Positions 1 to 8,970 of a DNA stretch of 64,000 bases are shown here, one piece after another. The notes under the pieces are model-generated. The model was not told where the DNA came from and did not search any database. It saw only the letters and a program-made list of their open reading frames with translations. This DNA is from Pedobacter sp. N36a (lineage in GTDB: Bacteria; Bacteroidota; Bacteroidia; Sphingobacteriales; Sphingobacteriaceae): contig NZ_JACSZW010000003.1 of NCBI RefSeq assembly GCF_014472395.1, positions 434,001 through 498,000 of the forward strand, written 5' to 3'. Every line of letters begins with the position of its first letter. The first letter of the stretch is position 1. A program made the position numbers and the translations under genes.

Positions 1-1758
1 ACTAACTGGCGTTTAGCTAATAACTATGCAGTTCCACGTATTGGTTTCGTTAACAAAATGGACCGTTCAGGAGCTGACTTCTTAAAAGTTGTGAAGCAAG
101 TAAGAGAAATGTTGGGTAGCCATGCGGTTCCTTTACAATTGCCAATCGGAGGTGAAGATAGCTTTAGAGGTGTAGTTGATTTAATCAACAACCGTGGTAT
201 CGTTTGGAATGAAGAAGATAAAGGGATGACCTTTACTGAAGTTCCAATTCCAGAAGATATGCTTGAAGAAGTTGCGGAATGGAGAGAGAATTTATTAGAA
301 GCGGTTGCTGATTATGATGAGTCCCTAATGGAGAAATTCTTTGAGGATCCAAATTCAATCACTGAGCGTGAGATTCTTGATGCATTGCGTAAAGCGACTT
401 TAGATGCTAAAATCGTTCCTATGGTTTGTGGTTCATCTTTCAAAAACAAAGGTGTTCAAACCATGTTGGATTTAGTAATGGAATTATTACCATCGCCAAT
501 GGATGTGGAAGGTATCACTGGTACCAACCCAGAAACAGGTGAGGAAGTAATTCGTCAACCAGATGTTAATGAGCCATTTGCAGCATTAGCGTTTAAAATT
601 GCAACCGATCCTTTCGTAGGTCGTTTGTGCTTTATCCGTGTATACTCAGGTAATTTAGACGCTGGTTCATACGTTTACAACGCACGTTCTGAGAACAAAG
701 AGCGTATCTCTCGTATCTTCCAAATGCATGCGAACAAGCAAAACCCAATTCCTAAAGTAGGCGCTGGTGATATTGCTGCAGTAGTAGGCTTTAAGGATAT
801 CAAAACAGGTGATACACTTTGTGATGAGAAAAATCCAATTATTTTAGAATCAATGGATTTCCCAGAGCCAGTTATCGGTTTAGCAATCGAGCCTAAAACT
901 CAGGCTGACATTGATAAATTAGGTATTGGTTTATCTAAATTAGCGGAAGAAGATCCTACATTTAGAGTTCAGACTGATCAGGAAACTGGCCAAACTGTAA
1001 TCTCTGGTATGGGTGAGCTTCACTTAGATATCTTGATTGACCGCTTAAGACGCGAGTTTAAAGTAGAGGTTAACCAAGGTGCGCCACAAGTTGCTTACAA
1101 AGAAGCGATTAATGGTTCGGTTCAACACCGTGAGACTTACAAAAAACAATCAGGTGGTCGTGGTAAATTCGCGGATATCCAGGTTGTTATTTCTCCAATC
1201 GATTCGGATTACGAAAAAGGTGGTTTACAATTTGTGAATGAAATCACAGGTGGTTCAATCCCTCGTGAGTTTATCCCTTCAGTTGAGAAAGGTTTCGCAG
1301 CATCTATGGCTAATGGAGTATTGGCTGGTTACCCACTACCAGACATGAAAGTTCGCTTAATTGATGGTTCATTCCACGCAGTCGATTCAGATGCTTTATC
1401 ATTTGAACTTGCAGCTAAAATGGCTTACCGTGAAGCATTACCAAAATGTAGCCCAGTATTGATGGAGCCAATCATGAAAATCGAAATCTTAACCCCTGAA
1501 GAAAACATGGGTGATGTTATCGGTGACATGAACCGTCGTCGTGGTCAGCTTTTAGGTATGGACACACGTAATGGTTCTCAAGTAATTAAAGCTACTGTAC
1601 CTCTTTCTGAGATGTTTGGTTATGTAACTCAGTTACGTACCATCACTTCTGGTCGTGCAACTTCAACTATGGAGTTTGATCACTACGCACCAGCACCGAA
1701 AAACGTACAGGATGAAGTAGTTGCTAAATCAAAAGGTAGAATTAAATCTGCAGAATAA
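1..1758 (+). CDS. fusA: Elongation factor G, 5'-truncated by window edge
   Basis: EF-G is the GTPase that drives translocation on the ribosome and helps recycle subunits. The reading frame is open from base 1, upstream of the first ATG at 58, and already encodes the G4 motif NKMD within [16 protein letters not shown]. The visible 585 residues therefore lack only about the first 115 (P-loop and switch regions, outside the window). Domains II to V follow, ending in the family-typical [13 protein letters not shown] stretch. It sits directly upstream of rpsJ, as in the str operon. The 59 nt between them contain a 7-bp inverted repeat. Identification is secure. Confidence 0.98.
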   Translation, partial: TNWRLANNYAVPRIGFVNKMDRSGADFLKVVKQVREMLGSHAVPLQLPIGGEDSFRGVVDLINNRGIVWNEEDKGMTFTEVPIPEDMLEEVAEWRENLLEAVADYDESLMEKFFEDPNSITEREILDALRKATLDAKIVPMVCGSSFKNKGVQTMLDLVMELLPSPMDVEGITGTNPETGEEVIRQPDVNEPFAALAFKIATDPFVGRLCFIRVYSGNLDAGSYVYNARSENKERISRIFQMHANKQNPIPKVGAGDIAAVVGFKDIKTGDTLCDEKNPIILESMDFPEPVIGLAIEPKTQADIDKLGIGLSKLAEEDPTFRVQTDQETGQTVISGMGELHLDILIDRLRREFKVEVNQGAPQVAYKEAINGSVQHRETYKKQSGGRGKFADIQVVISPIDSDYEKGGLQFVNEITGGSIPREFIPSVEKGFAASMANGVLAGYPLPDMKVRLIDGSFHAVDSDALSFELAAKMAYREALPKCSPVLMEPIMKIEILTPEENMGDVIGDMNRRRGQLLGMDTRNGSQVIKATVPLSEMFGYVTQLRTITSGRATSTMEFDHYAPAPKNVQDEVVAKSKGRIKSAE

Positions 1759-1771
1759 TAATACATCGGCA

Positions 1772-1797
1772 GCCGGTTATTAATAGCTCTAACCGGC
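1772..1797 (+). promoter_or_regulatory. Hairpin between fusA and rpsJ
   Basis: GCCGGTT (1772-1778) is complementary to AACCGGC (1791-1797) across a 12-nt loop. No U-tract follows, so it is not an intrinsic terminator. It could stabilise the rpsJ leader or modulate read-through from fusA. Function is inferred from position only. Confidence 0.4.
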
Positions 1798-1817
1798 AGC
1801 CTTAATACATAAATAAG

Positions 1818-2123
1818 ATGAGCCAAAGAATCAGAATTAAATTAAAATCTTACGATTACAACTTGGTAGACAAATCTGCTGAGAAAATTGTTAAGACTGT
1901 TAAACCTACGGGTGCAGTAGTTAGTGGTCCAATTCCATTGCCTACAGAAAAGAAAATCTTCACTGTTTTGCGTTCTCCACACGTTAACAAAAAAGCACGT
2001 GAGCAGTTTCAATTGTGCGCTTACAAACGTTTGTTAGACATTTATAGCTCTAACTCTAAAACGGTTGACGCTTTAATGAAACTTGAACTACCTAGCGGTG
2101 TTGAAGTTGAAATCAAAGTTTAA
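1818..2123 (+). CDS. rpsJ: 30S ribosomal protein S10 (uS10)
   Basis: S10 is a 30S head protein and, with NusB, part of the transcription antitermination complex. The 101-residue length and the [22 protein letters not shown] start are typical, as is the long loop segment around [12 protein letters not shown]. It follows fusA by 59 nt. Normally rplC would come next. Here a bidirectional terminator ends the transcription unit at 2141-2177 and three unrelated genes intervene before rplC. Confidence 0.98.
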   Translation: MSQRIRIKLKSYDYNLVDKSAEKIVKTVKPTGAVVSGPIPLPTEKKIFTVLRSPHVNKKAREQFQLCAYKRLLDIYSSNSKTVDALMKLELPSGVEVEIKV

Positions 2124-2140
2124 CTTTTTATACGATTAAC

Positions 2141-2177
2141 AAAAAAGCCTTCCGAATTTATTTCGGAAGGCTTTTTT
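2141..2177 (+). terminator. Bidirectional intrinsic terminator after rpsJ
   Basis: A 16-bp perfect stem, with left arm 2141-2156 and right arm 2162-2177, is flanked by A6 on one side and T6 on the other. It can therefore stop both the fusA-rpsJ unit on the plus strand and the convergent minus-strand gene ending at 2211. Core stem: GCCTTCCGAA. Confidence 0.93.
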
Positions 2178-2210
2178 GTTTTAGCAGAAGTCTCGAAAAA
2201 AACGAGGGAA

Positions 2211-2819
2211 TTAATTCCCTTTGTTTTTATACTCCTCCAGTTTATTGCGTTCGTCTTGCAATTCACGGGCTAGTTTCTTTTCTTTATCGTTTGCTTTTGT
2301 CTTATAGTTCTGGTATTCCTGAGCAATTTCTTCATATAGTGAGCTTCTGTATTTGGCTTCATGAATGTACTTTGCGGAACGGATGATGACAATGGCCAGT
2401 GCCGCAGCCAAGATCAGGATGAGCGACCATACGATGGTATTGTATTTGCCTTTTGTAAACGACATGCCCAGAAAATTGATCTCATCTAACTTCGCATTTG
2501 AGCTGGCCAGGGAGCTTTCTGCACCAGAGATCTGTGCTTTTAAGGCAGTTACTGCTTTTTCCTGTTCTGCGAGTTTTACTTTTACTGCGCTCAGCTGTTT
2601 GCGGTTCTGATTGATGGAATCGGATACGCTTTTCCAAAATCCAGCTAACCTGGCTGGGTTGATCAGTTTGTAGCCATTGATGGTTTTCGATTTTGCTAAC
2701 ATGAACTCGTATTGCCCTCTTAAACTTGGATCGGCCTTTGCACTGTCTGCTGGTAATTGTGCCTGTGTATGGAATTGGAAGAAGAGGATAGCTATAATCG
2801 CGAATATCAGTTTTTTCAT
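2211..2819 (-). CDS. Exported coiled-coil membrane protein, unknown function
   Basis: This 202-residue protein has an N-terminal signal peptide (MKKLIFAIIAILFFQFHTQA, cleaved near QAQ). A periplasmic segment rich in heptad-like charged residues follows at about residues 75-115. One transmembrane helix lies at about 129-147 (VWSLILILAAALAIVIIRS), then a long Lys/Glu-rich coiled coil runs to the C-terminus. Similar Bacteroidota proteins are sometimes labelled tRNA (guanine-N1)-methyltransferase in databases. I see no methyltransferase motif, and that label looks wrong for this architecture. It is convergent with rpsJ and shares its terminator. No function is assigned. Confidence 0.8.
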   Translation of the reverse strand: MKKLIFAIIAILFFQFHTQAQLPADSAKADPSLRGQYEFMLAKSKTINGYKLINPARLAGFWKSVSDSINQNRKQLSAVKVKLAEQEKAVTALKAQISGAESSLASSNAKLDEINFLGMSFTKGKYNTIVWSLILILAAALAIVIIRSAKYIHEAKYRSSLYEEIAQEYQNYKTKANDKEKKLARELQDERNKLEEYKNKGN

Positions 2820-2917
2820 AAATGATTGGTTTTAAGGAATAATCTTTAGTTAAGGAGTGTGATTTAATTAAGATATGATCAGGTCTGGTTTAATTTAACA
2901 TTCAATTGCCAAATTTA

Positions 2918-2946
2918 TTGTGTTCTAAGTATAGATCCTATATTTG
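2918..2946 (+). promoter_or_regulatory. Bacteroidota-type promoter for the TauE gene (leaderless)
   Basis: The -33 element TTG (2918-2920) and the -7 element TATATTTG (2939-2946, a full TAnnTTTG match) are separated by 18 nt. The ATG at 2952 begins six nt after the -7 box, where transcription should start. The mRNA is therefore predicted to have essentially no 5' leader. Confidence 0.6.
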
Positions 2947-2951
2947 CAGCA

Positions 2952-3788
2952 ATGTCGGTATTACTATTTACAATTATAGTTTTAGCAGGTGCTTTTTTAG
3001 CTGGATTGGTTGGATCGCTGACTGGTTTAGGTGGTGGGGTAATTATTATCCCCTTGCTTACCTTGGTTTTGGGGGTAGATATTCATTATGCTATCGGTGC
3101 CTCTATTGTTTCTGTAATTGCAACTTCTTCCGGCTCAGCCGCCGCTTATGTGAAAGAAGGGATCACCAATATCCGTATTGGTATGTTCCTGGAAGTGGCC
3201 ACTACTATTAGTGCCGTAATCGGTGCTGTGCTGACCGTTTACCTGAATCCTGGTTTTATTGCCGTGGTTTTTGGCCTTATTCTACTTTTTTCTGCAGCGA
3301 TGATGGTGATTAAGAAGGTCGATCGGTCGGATAATGATACTTCCGGAAAGCTGGCCTTATTTTTTAAGCTGAATGGGACTTATCCTACAGCACATGGCCC
3401 GAAGAATTATGCGGTTCATCGGGTAGTAGGAGGCTTTGTAATGATGTTTTTTGCAGGGATCATTTCTGGTTTACTGGGGATTGGTTCTGGGGCTTTAAAG
3501 GTGATTGCGATGGATAACATCATGCGGATACCCTTTAAGGTGTCCACTACGACCAGCAATTTCATGATGGGGGTAACTGCTGCTGCCAGTGCAATTGTGT
3601 ACTTACACCGGGGTCAGATTGACCCAGGAATTGCGATGCCGGTGACGATAGGGGTACTCAGCGGGGCAACTATTGGTTCAAAAATCCTGGTTCGTACTAA
3701 TACCGACAAGTTAAAAGTAGTATTTGCGGTAGTGGTGACCTTCCTCGCCCTGCAGATGATTTATAACGGTTTATCAGGAAAGCTATGA
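2952..3788 (+). CDS. TauE/SafE family membrane transporter
   Basis: This 278-residue polytopic membrane protein belongs to the TauE/SafE (PF01925) family of putative sulfite, sulfonate or other organic-anion exporters. Two related halves are visible. The first contains GLVGSLTGLGGGVIIIPLL (about residues 18-36) and the second GIISGLLGIGSGALKVIAM (about 171-189), each glycine-rich and followed by hydrophobic helices. The substrate cannot be read from the sequence. The gene overlaps the following DUF1634 gene by four bases (ATGA), so the two are translationally coupled. A promoter ends five nt before the ATG. The position inside the ribosomal superoperon is unusual. Confidence 0.9.
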   Translation: MSVLLFTIIVLAGAFLAGLVGSLTGLGGGVIIIPLLTLVLGVDIHYAIGASIVSVIATSSGSAAAYVKEGITNIRIGMFLEVATTISAVIGAVLTVYLNPGFIAVVFGLILLFSAAMMVIKKVDRSDNDTSGKLALFFKLNGTYPTAHGPKNYAVHRVVGGFVMMFFAGIISGLLGIGSGALKVIAMDNIMRIPFKVSTTTSNFMMGVTAAASAIVYLHRGQIDPGIAMPVTIGVLSGATIGSKILVRTNTDKLKVVFAVVVTFLALQMIYNGLSGKL

Positions 3789-4180
3789 ACGGGACAAGAA
3801 AAAACTTCTTTGCGGATCGCGATATTCAGGTGATTTTAGGGACTTTACTTCGCGTTGGTGTCATCGCATCTATGTCTGTGGTATTGGTAGGAGGCTTCCT
3901 TTATTTGCTGGCTAATCATGCTGCGCCCATCGATTACCGTACTTTTAACCCAAACAAGTCTGGATTATCTTCTATTGCCTCTATTTTTGTCGGATTGCGA
4001 GAATTAGATCCTAAGGCAATTATCCAGTTTGGGACTTTATTATTGATTTTTACTCCGGTTGCGCGGGTCGTTTTCTCGATCTTCAGCTTTCTCATCGAGC
4101 GGGATTACTTATATGTTTTGATCGGGTCTTTTGTTTTGCTCGTGATCCTGTACAGTCTGAGTGACAAGTTGGTTGGATAA
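3785..4180 (+). CDS. DUF1634 family membrane protein
   Basis: This 131-residue inner-membrane protein has three hydrophobic segments, at about residues 16-43, 79-103 and 107-124. DUF1634 proteins commonly sit beside TauE/SafE transporters, and the four-base overlap here supports a shared complex or accessory role. No catalytic motif is visible. There is no clear terminator between its stop and the rplC promoter at 4222, so read-through into the ribosomal operon is possible. Confidence 0.85.
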   Translation: MNGTRKNFFADRDIQVILGTLLRVGVIASMSVVLVGGFLYLLANHAAPIDYRTFNPNKSGLSSIASIFVGLRELDPKAIIQFGTLLLIFTPVARVVFSIFSFLIERDYLYVLIGSFVLLVILYSLSDKLVG

Positions 4181-4221
4181 AAACTAAATAGCGGTTATTT
4201 GAAAAAATAATTAGCTAACTA

Positions 4222-4252
4222 TTTGAAAATTAAGATTTCTTTCGTATTTTTG
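4222..4252 (+). promoter_or_regulatory. Promoter for the rplC-rplQ operon
   Basis: TTTG (4222-4225) and TATTTTTG (4245-4252) are separated by 19 nt and match both elements of the Bacteroidota vegetative promoter. Transcription would begin near 4258 and give a leader of about 70 nt before the rplC ATG. Confidence 0.75.
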
Positions 4253-4275
4253 CCCTCCCTTAAAGGGAATTGTAT

Positions 4276-4310
4276 CCACCTTGAACGAAGCCCTACTGCT
4301 TCGATGGGTG
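4276..4310 (+). promoter_or_regulatory. Structured rplC leader (two-tier hairpin)
   Basis: An inner stem CGAAGC (4286-4291) / GCTTCG (4298-4303) with a 6-nt loop is enclosed by an outer pairing CACC (4277-4280) / GGTG (4307-4310) through an internal loop. It lies 18 nt upstream of the rplC ATG. In many bacteria the leader ahead of rplC or rpsJ is bound by L4. Whether this structure is an autoregulatory site is inference. Confidence 0.5.
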
Positions 4311-4328
4311 TTAAATTAAAAAAAGAAA

Positions 4329-4946
4329 ATGTCAGGTATTATTGGAAAAAAAGTAGGAATGACCAGCATATTCGACGCCGATGGAAAGAACATTCCATGT
4401 ACGGTGATTGAAGCTGGACCTTGTGTGGTTACACAGGTAAAGACCGAAGAGAAAGACGGTTATGTTTCCGTTCAGTTAGGTTTCGACGAAGCCAAAGAAA
4501 AGAACACTACCAAGCCTCTTAAAGGCCACTTTGCGAAAGCAAGCACAACCCCAAAACGTAAATTGGTTGAATTTGAACCGTTCGAAGAATCGTTGAACTT
4601 AGGTGATACGGTAACTGTGAACATTTTCAATGAAGGTGATTTCGTGGATGTTGTTGGTACTTCTAAAGGTAAAGGTTTCCAGGGTGTTGTAAAACGTCAT
4701 GGTTTCGCTGGTGTTGGTGGACAAACTCACGGACAGCATAATAGAATGCGTGCACCAGGTTCATTGGGTGCTGCTTCTTATCCAGCTCGTGTATTTAAAG
4801 GTATGCGTATGGCGGGTAGAATGGGTGGTGACAGAGTAAAAGTTCAGAACTTACAAGTTTTGAAAGTTTATGCTGATCAAAACCTTGTTGTAGTTAGTGG
4901 TTCCATTCCAGGAGCTAAGGGTTCTTACGTAATCTTAGATAAGTAA
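4329..4946 (+). CDS. rplC: 50S ribosomal protein L3 (uL3)
   Basis: L3 is an early-assembling 50S protein whose long extension reaches toward the peptidyl-transferase centre. The 205-residue product begins [16 protein letters not shown]. It carries the conserved [18 protein letters not shown] segment (about residues 131-148), whose Gln is methylated by PrmB in some bacteria. It is the first gene of the long plus-strand operon behind its own promoter and leader, and only four nt separate it from rplD. An overlapping frame starting at 4223 is not a gene. Confidence 0.98.
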   Translation: MSGIIGKKVGMTSIFDADGKNIPCTVIEAGPCVVTQVKTEEKDGYVSVQLGFDEAKEKNTTKPLKGHFAKASTTPKRKLVEFEPFEESLNLGDTVTVNIFNEGDFVDVVGTSKGKGFQGVVKRHGFAGVGGQTHGQHNRMRAPGSLGAASYPARVFKGMRMAGRMGGDRVKVQNLQVLKVYADQNLVVVSGSIPGAKGSYVILDK

Positions 4947-4950
4947 GCAG

Positions 4951-5580
4951 ATGGAAGTTAAAGTATTAAACATTTCAGGAAAAGAGACAGGTGCCAAGGT
5001 GCAACTTCCTGAGTCAGTATTTGGCATTACGCCTGTTGACCACGCGATCTATTTAGATGTAAAACAGTATTTGGCTAATCAACGTCAAGGTACTCACAAG
5101 TCTAAGCAACGTAATGAAATTGCAGGTTCAACCCGCAAACTTTACAAACAAAAAGGTACTGGTGGTGCTCGTGCCGGAAGTATTAAATCTCCATTGTTTA
5201 ATGGTGGTGGTCGTGTGTTTGGTCCTCAACCACGTGATTATAGTTTCAAATTGAACAAAAAGTTAAAGCAACTGGCTCGTAGATCAGCATTGACCTACAA
5301 AGCTCAGGATAACAACGTTGTTGTTTTAGAAGACTTTGCTTTTGATTCTATCAAAACTAAAAACTACCTAGATTTAGTTAGCGCATTAAACATCGCTGGC
5401 GAAAAGACATTGTTGGTTTTACCTTCACAAAATAACAATATCTATTTATCAAGCAGAAACATTCAGAAAGCGAAAGTAATTACTGCAGATCAGTTGAATA
5501 CATATGATGTATTAAACTGTGGCAAACTTTTGTTGACTGCTGATTCTCTTAAAACAATCGAGGAGGCATTTGCCAAGTAA
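4951..5580 (+). CDS. rplD: 50S ribosomal protein L4 (uL4)
   Basis: L4 binds domain I of 23S rRNA, and its extended loop lines the exit tunnel. The 209-residue protein contains the conserved tunnel-loop region [20 protein letters not shown] at about residues 65-84. In Proteobacteria L4 represses its own operon by binding the leader, so the structured leader before rplC is the natural place to test that here. The stop lies 1 nt before the rplW ATG, so the pair is coupled. Confidence 0.98.
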   Translation: MEVKVLNISGKETGAKVQLPESVFGITPVDHAIYLDVKQYLANQRQGTHKSKQRNEIAGSTRKLYKQKGTGGARAGSIKSPLFNGGGRVFGPQPRDYSFKLNKKLKQLARRSALTYKAQDNNVVVLEDFAFDSIKTKNYLDLVSALNIAGEKTLLVLPSQNNNIYLSSRNIQKAKVITADQLNTYDVLNCGKLLLTADSLKTIEEAFAK

Positions 5581-5581
5581 T

Positions 5582-5872
5582 ATGGAATTTTTAAAGAAAC
5601 CAATATTAACCGAAAAAGCTTCTGCATTAACAGAAAAGTCTAATCGCTTTACTTTTAAAGTAGAACACAAAGCAAATAAATTGCAGATTAAGCAAGCCAT
5701 AGAGAAGATGTACAACGTTAACATTTTAGCCATTAATACAATGGTTGTAAATGGTAAAGTGAAGTCTAGAAACACTAAAGGTGGATTAGTTACGGGTCGT
5801 AGCCCAAAATACAAAAAAGCGATTGTAACCCTGGCAGCAGGCGAAACAATTGATTATTACGCGAATATTTAA
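5582..5872 (+). CDS. rplW: 50S ribosomal protein L23 (uL23)
   Basis: L23 sits at the polypeptide exit and docks trigger factor and SRP. I place the start at ATG 5582 (MEFLKKPILTEK), which matches the family N-terminus and gives 96 residues. The longer frame from TTG 5570 overlaps rplD and adds only MPSN. The AGGAGG at 5561-5566, inside rplD, lies 15 nt upstream of the chosen ATG, which is further than an ideal Shine-Dalgarno distance. Confidence 0.96.
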   Translation: MEFLKKPILTEKASALTEKSNRFTFKVEHKANKLQIKQAIEKMYNVNILAINTMVVNGKVKSRNTKGGLVTGRSPKYKKAIVTLAAGETIDYYANI

Positions 5873-5893
5873 TAAAGTGAATAATTTATAACT

Positions 5894-6718
5894 ATGGGCT
5901 TAAGAAAATTTAAACCAGTCACTCCGGGAACCCGCTTTAGAGTAGGTGCCAGCTTTTCGGAGATTACAGCAACCAAGCCCGAAAAATCATTGGTTGTATC
6001 TTCTAAGAAATCAGGAGGACGTAACAATACAGGAAAGATGACTATGCGCTACATGGGTGGTGGTCACAAAAAATCTTACCGTTTAATTGACTTTAAACGT
6101 GATAAGTTTAACATTCCTGCAACAGTAGCTACTGTTGAGTACGATCCAAACCGTACCGCTCGTATTGCATTATTGCATTACGCAGATGGAGAGAAGCGTT
6201 ACATTATTGCACCGGAAGGATTGCAAGTAGGACAAACAGTAGTTTCGGGTGATACAGCAACTCCAGAAGTTGGAAATGCATTAACACTTTCAAAAATCCC
6301 ATTGGGATCGATTGTACATAACATTGAAATTCAACCAGGTCGTGGTGCTCAAATGGCACGTAGCGCAGGCGCTTATGCTCAATTAGCAGCACGTGATGGT
6401 AAATATGCAACTGTTAAAATGCCATCAGGTGAAGTAAGAGCAATCTTAGTGACTTGTTTAGCAACAATCGGAGCTGTTTCGAACTCGGATCATGCAAATG
6501 AAGTATTAGGTAAAGCAGGTCGTAAACGTTGGTTAGGACGTCGTCCTAGAACACGTCCGGTAGCGATGAACCCTGTGGATCACCCAATGGGTGGTGGTGA
6601 GGGTCGCTCATCAGGAGGTCAGCCTCGTTCAAGAAACGGATTGTATTCGAAAGGATTCAAAACTCGTTCACTTAAAAAATACTCAAATCGTTTCATCATA
6701 GAGAAAAGGAAGAAATAA
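5894..6718 (+). CDS. rplB: 50S ribosomal protein L2 (uL2)
   Basis: L2 is required for subunit association and peptidyl-transferase activity. The 274 residues are full length. The C-terminal [13 protein letters not shown] motif (about residues 225-237) contains the histidine linked to catalysis in E. coli. The RNA-binding OB/SH3-like domains precede it. Its TAA overlaps the rpsS ATG by one base (TAATG), indicating translational coupling. Confidence 0.98.
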   Translation: MGLRKFKPVTPGTRFRVGASFSEITATKPEKSLVVSSKKSGGRNNTGKMTMRYMGGGHKKSYRLIDFKRDKFNIPATVATVEYDPNRTARIALLHYADGEKRYIIAPEGLQVGQTVVSGDTATPEVGNALTLSKIPLGSIVHNIEIQPGRGAQMARSAGAYAQLAARDGKYATVKMPSGEVRAILVTCLATIGAVSNSDHANEVLGKAGRKRWLGRRPRTRPVAMNPVDHPMGGGEGRSSGGQPRSRNGLYSKGFKTRSLKKYSNRFIIEKRKK

Positions 6719-6984
6719 TGGCTCGTTCGATAAAAAAAGGACCTTATATTGACCATAACGTAGAGAAGAAAGTAGTATCTATGAATGATTCAGGCAAAAG
6801 GTCTGTAATTAAAACTTGGTCTCGCAGATCAATGATTTCACCAGATTTTGTGAATCATACATTTGCAGTGCATAACGGAAATAAATTTATTCCGGTATAC
6901 GTAACAGAAAACATGGTTGGTCACAAGCTGGGAGAGTTTGCTCCAACCAGAACATTTAGGGGTCACTCTGAAAAGAAAAAATAA
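6718..6984 (+). CDS. rpsS: 30S ribosomal protein S19 (uS19)
   Basis: S19 is in the 30S head, pairs with S13, and contacts tRNA and the 50S bridge. The 88-residue protein begins [12 protein letters not shown]. It retains the [20 protein letters not shown] core and the [17 protein letters not shown]-terminal motif. It is coupled to rplB by a one-base overlap, and rplV follows after seven nt. Confidence 0.98.
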   Translation: MARSIKKGPYIDHNVEKKVVSMNDSGKRSVIKTWSRRSMISPDFVNHTFAVHNGNKFIPVYVTENMVGHKLGEFAPTRTFRGHSEKKK

Positions 6985-6991
6985 TTAAGAG

Positions 6992-7354
6992 ATGGAAGCA
7001 GTAGCGAAATTAAACAATTGTCCAACCTCACCACGTAAAATGCGTTTGGTTGTAGATCTTATCAGAGGTGAGCGTGTAGAGAAAGCTTTAAGTATTTTAA
7101 AGTTTACCAACAAAGAAGCAGCAATCAGAGTTGAGAAACTTTTATTGTCGGCTATCAAAAACTGGGAAACTAAAAATGAAGGTTCTCGCCCTGAAGAAAA
7201 CCAGTTATACGTGAAAACGATAATGGTAGGCGGTGGTCGTCAATTAAAAAGACTTAGACCAGCACCTCAAGGACGTGGTTACAGAATCCGTAAGCGTTCT
7301 AACCATGTAACTTTGGTAGTAGATAGTAAAAACGTTGAAACTCAAACTAATTAA
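6992..7354 (+). CDS. rplV: 50S ribosomal protein L22 (uL22)
   Basis: L22 has a globular domain on the surface and a long beta hairpin in the nascent-chain tunnel. The 120-residue product carries the signature [21 protein letters not shown] near residues 11-31 and the hairpin tip region [20 protein letters not shown] near 85-104. It is five nt from rpsC. Length and motifs are normal. Confidence 0.97.
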   Translation: MEAVAKLNNCPTSPRKMRLVVDLIRGERVEKALSILKFTNKEAAIRVEKLLLSAIKNWETKNEGSRPEENQLYVKTIMVGGGRQLKRLRPAPQGRGYRIRKRSNHVTLVVDSKNVETQTN

Positions 7355-7359
7355 CAGAA

Positions 7360-8208
7360 ATGGGACAAAAAGCACATCCAATAGGAAACAGGTTAGGAAT
7401 CATCAAAGGTTGGGATTCTAACTGGTTCGGTGGCAACAACTATGCTGATAAATTAGTTGAGGACGAAAAAATAAGAAAATACCTTTCTGTACGTATCGCA
7501 AAAGGCGGTGTAGCGAAAGTAGTAATCGAGCGTACGTTAAAACGTATCACGGTAACTATCCACACTGCACGTCCGGGTATTGTGATCGGAAAAGCAGGAG
7601 CTGAGGTTGACAAGATCAAAGAAGAGTTGAAGAAATTGACTAAAAAGGAAATTCAAATCAACATTTTTGAGATCAAACGTCCTGAGCTTGATGCACAATT
7701 AGTTGCAGAAGGTGTTGCAAAACAATTAGAAGCAAGGATCTCATTCCGTAGAGCAATGAAATCTACTATTGCATCAACGATGCGTATGGGTGCTGAAGGT
7801 ATCAAAATTATGACCTCTGGTCGTTTAGGTGGTGCTGAGATGGCTCGTAGCGAACAGTATAAAGAAGGAAGAATTCCTTTGCATACTTTCCGTGCTGACA
7901 TTGACTATGCATTAGCAGAAGCTTTGACTACTTATGGTAAAATAGGTGTTAAAGTATGGATCTGTAAAGGTGAAGTTTACGGTAAACGTGATCTTTCTCC
8001 AAACATCGGTTCTGTGAGCAATGCTCCAGGTAAAGGTGGCAGACCAGAAGGTGCTTTCGGTGGTGGAAGAGACAGAGATAACCGTGGCGGTGGAGACAGA
8101 AGAAACGACAATAAAGGTCGTGGCGGAAGAGGTCCAGGTCAAGGCGCTCCTGGTGCAGGAAGAGATAATAGAGGCGGAAATACTCCTAACAGAGGTCCTC
8201 GTAAATAA
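7360..8208 (+). CDS. rpsC: 30S ribosomal protein S3 (uS3) with Gly/Arg/Asp-rich tail
   Basis: S3 lines the mRNA entry channel and has helicase-like function. The 282-residue product has an N-terminal type II KH domain with [17 protein letters not shown] (about residues 74-90) and the C-terminal S3 domain ending near residue 215. It then extends about 65 residues in a low-complexity tail of Gly, Arg, Asn and Asp repeats. E. coli S3 is about 233 residues, so the tail is an addition. Similar tails occur in other Bacteroidota, and it is likely disordered and RNA-binding. Confidence 0.97.
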   Translation: MGQKAHPIGNRLGIIKGWDSNWFGGNNYADKLVEDEKIRKYLSVRIAKGGVAKVVIERTLKRITVTIHTARPGIVIGKAGAEVDKIKEELKKLTKKEIQINIFEIKRPELDAQLVAEGVAKQLEARISFRRAMKSTIASTMRMGAEGIKIMTSGRLGGAEMARSEQYKEGRIPLHTFRADIDYALAEALTTYGKIGVKVWICKGEVYGKRDLSPNIGSVSNAPGKGGRPEGAFGGGRDRDNRGGGDRRNDNKGRGGRGPGQGAPGAGRDNRGGNTPNRGPRK

Positions 8209-8246
8209 TTAGTTAACAGATCGTTTAACGATAATATTAGAATAAG

Positions 8247-8669
8247 ATGTTACAGCCAAAAAGAACGAAGTTCAGAAAGATGCAAAAAGGCAGAATGAAG
8301 GGTTTAGCAACACGCGGTGCTGAATTGTCATTCGGGTCTTTCGGGATCAAATCTTTAGAGTCGACTTGGATTACAAGTCGCCAGATAGAGGCAGCCCGTA
8401 TTGCGGTAACTCGTTTCATGAAACGTGAAGGCCAGGTGTGGATTAGAATTTTCCCGGACAAACCGGTAACTAAGAAACCAGCTGAAGTTCGTATGGGTAA
8501 AGGTAAGGGTGCTCCAGAATACTGGGTTGCCGTTGTTAGACCTGGACGTATTATTTTTGAAGCCGAAGGTGTTCCATTAGCAATTGCTAAAGAAGCCATG
8601 AGATTAGCGGCTCAAAAATTGCCGATTCAAACAAAATTTGTAGTACGTAGAGATTACGTAGAAGCATAA
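8247..8669 (+). CDS. rplP: 50S ribosomal protein L16 (uL16)
   Basis: L16 binds near the A-site tRNA elbow and is a late assembly protein. The 140-residue product begins [19 protein letters not shown]. It keeps the [22 protein letters not shown] loop, which holds the arginine that is hydroxylated in some bacteria. A 75-nt gap with a strong hairpin separates it from rpmC, an unusually long spacer for this cluster. Confidence 0.98.
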   Translation: MLQPKRTKFRKMQKGRMKGLATRGAELSFGSFGIKSLESTWITSRQIEAARIAVTRFMKREGQVWIRIFPDKPVTKKPAEVRMGKGKGAPEYWVAVVRPGRIIFEAEGVPLAIAKEAMRLAAQKLPIQTKFVVRRDYVEA

Positions 8670-8677
8670 AAAAAGTT

Positions 8678-8727
8678 CTTGGGTTCAATGTTGTAAGTAA
8701 CTTGTTATTACAACCGCTAGACCCAAG
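8678..8727 (+). promoter_or_regulatory. Two-tier hairpin upstream of rpmC
   Basis: The outer stem is CTTGGGT (8678-8684) / ACCCAAG (8721-8727). The inner stem is GTTGTAA (8690-8696) / TTACAAC (8708-8714), continued by TAAC (8698-8701) / GTTA (8704-8707) around a single bulged G. No U-tract follows, and the rpmC ATG is 18 nt downstream. Two nested perfect arms make this a good candidate for a translational control element or processing site. Confidence 0.6.
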
Positions 8728-8744
8728 GCATTAAAATTAATAAA

Positions 8745-8957
8745 ATGAAGAACTCAGAAATCACAGGGCTTTCAAAAGAAGAACTAGTAGCCAGGATTGC
8801 AGAAGAAACTGAAAATTTAGTAAAGTTGAAATTTGCACATACAATTTCGGCTATCGAGAATCCTACCCGTATTAAAAAGGTAAGAAGAGATATCGCCCGA
8901 TTAAACACTGAAGTGACGAAGCGCAAATTAGCGGAGTCTGCTACTGAAACAAAATAA
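8745..8957 (+). CDS. rpmC: 50S ribosomal protein L29 (uL29)
   Basis: L29 is a small two-helix protein next to L23 at the tunnel exit. The 70-residue product contains the typical [20 protein letters not shown] and [15 protein letters not shown] segments. It is preceded by the nested hairpin at 8678-8727, and rpsQ follows after 13 nt. Confidence 0.96.
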   Translation: MKNSEITGLSKEELVARIAEETENLVKLKFAHTISAIENPTRIKKVRRDIARLNTEVTKRKLAESATETK

Positions 8958-8970
8958 CTTTAGAGTCGAA

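Noticed and set aside
2906..3211. Plus-strand ORF overlapping the TauE gene start
   Set aside because: Out of frame with a clear TauE protein; Cys/Tyr/Arg-rich composition typical of a shadow frame.
4223..4411. ORF covering the rplC promoter and leader
   Set aside because: It spans the promoter and overlaps rplC in another frame, with no family resemblance.
7912..8142. Antisense Ser/Thr/Val-rich ORF under rpsC
   Set aside because: An artefact of the Gly/Arg-rich S3 tail read backwards.
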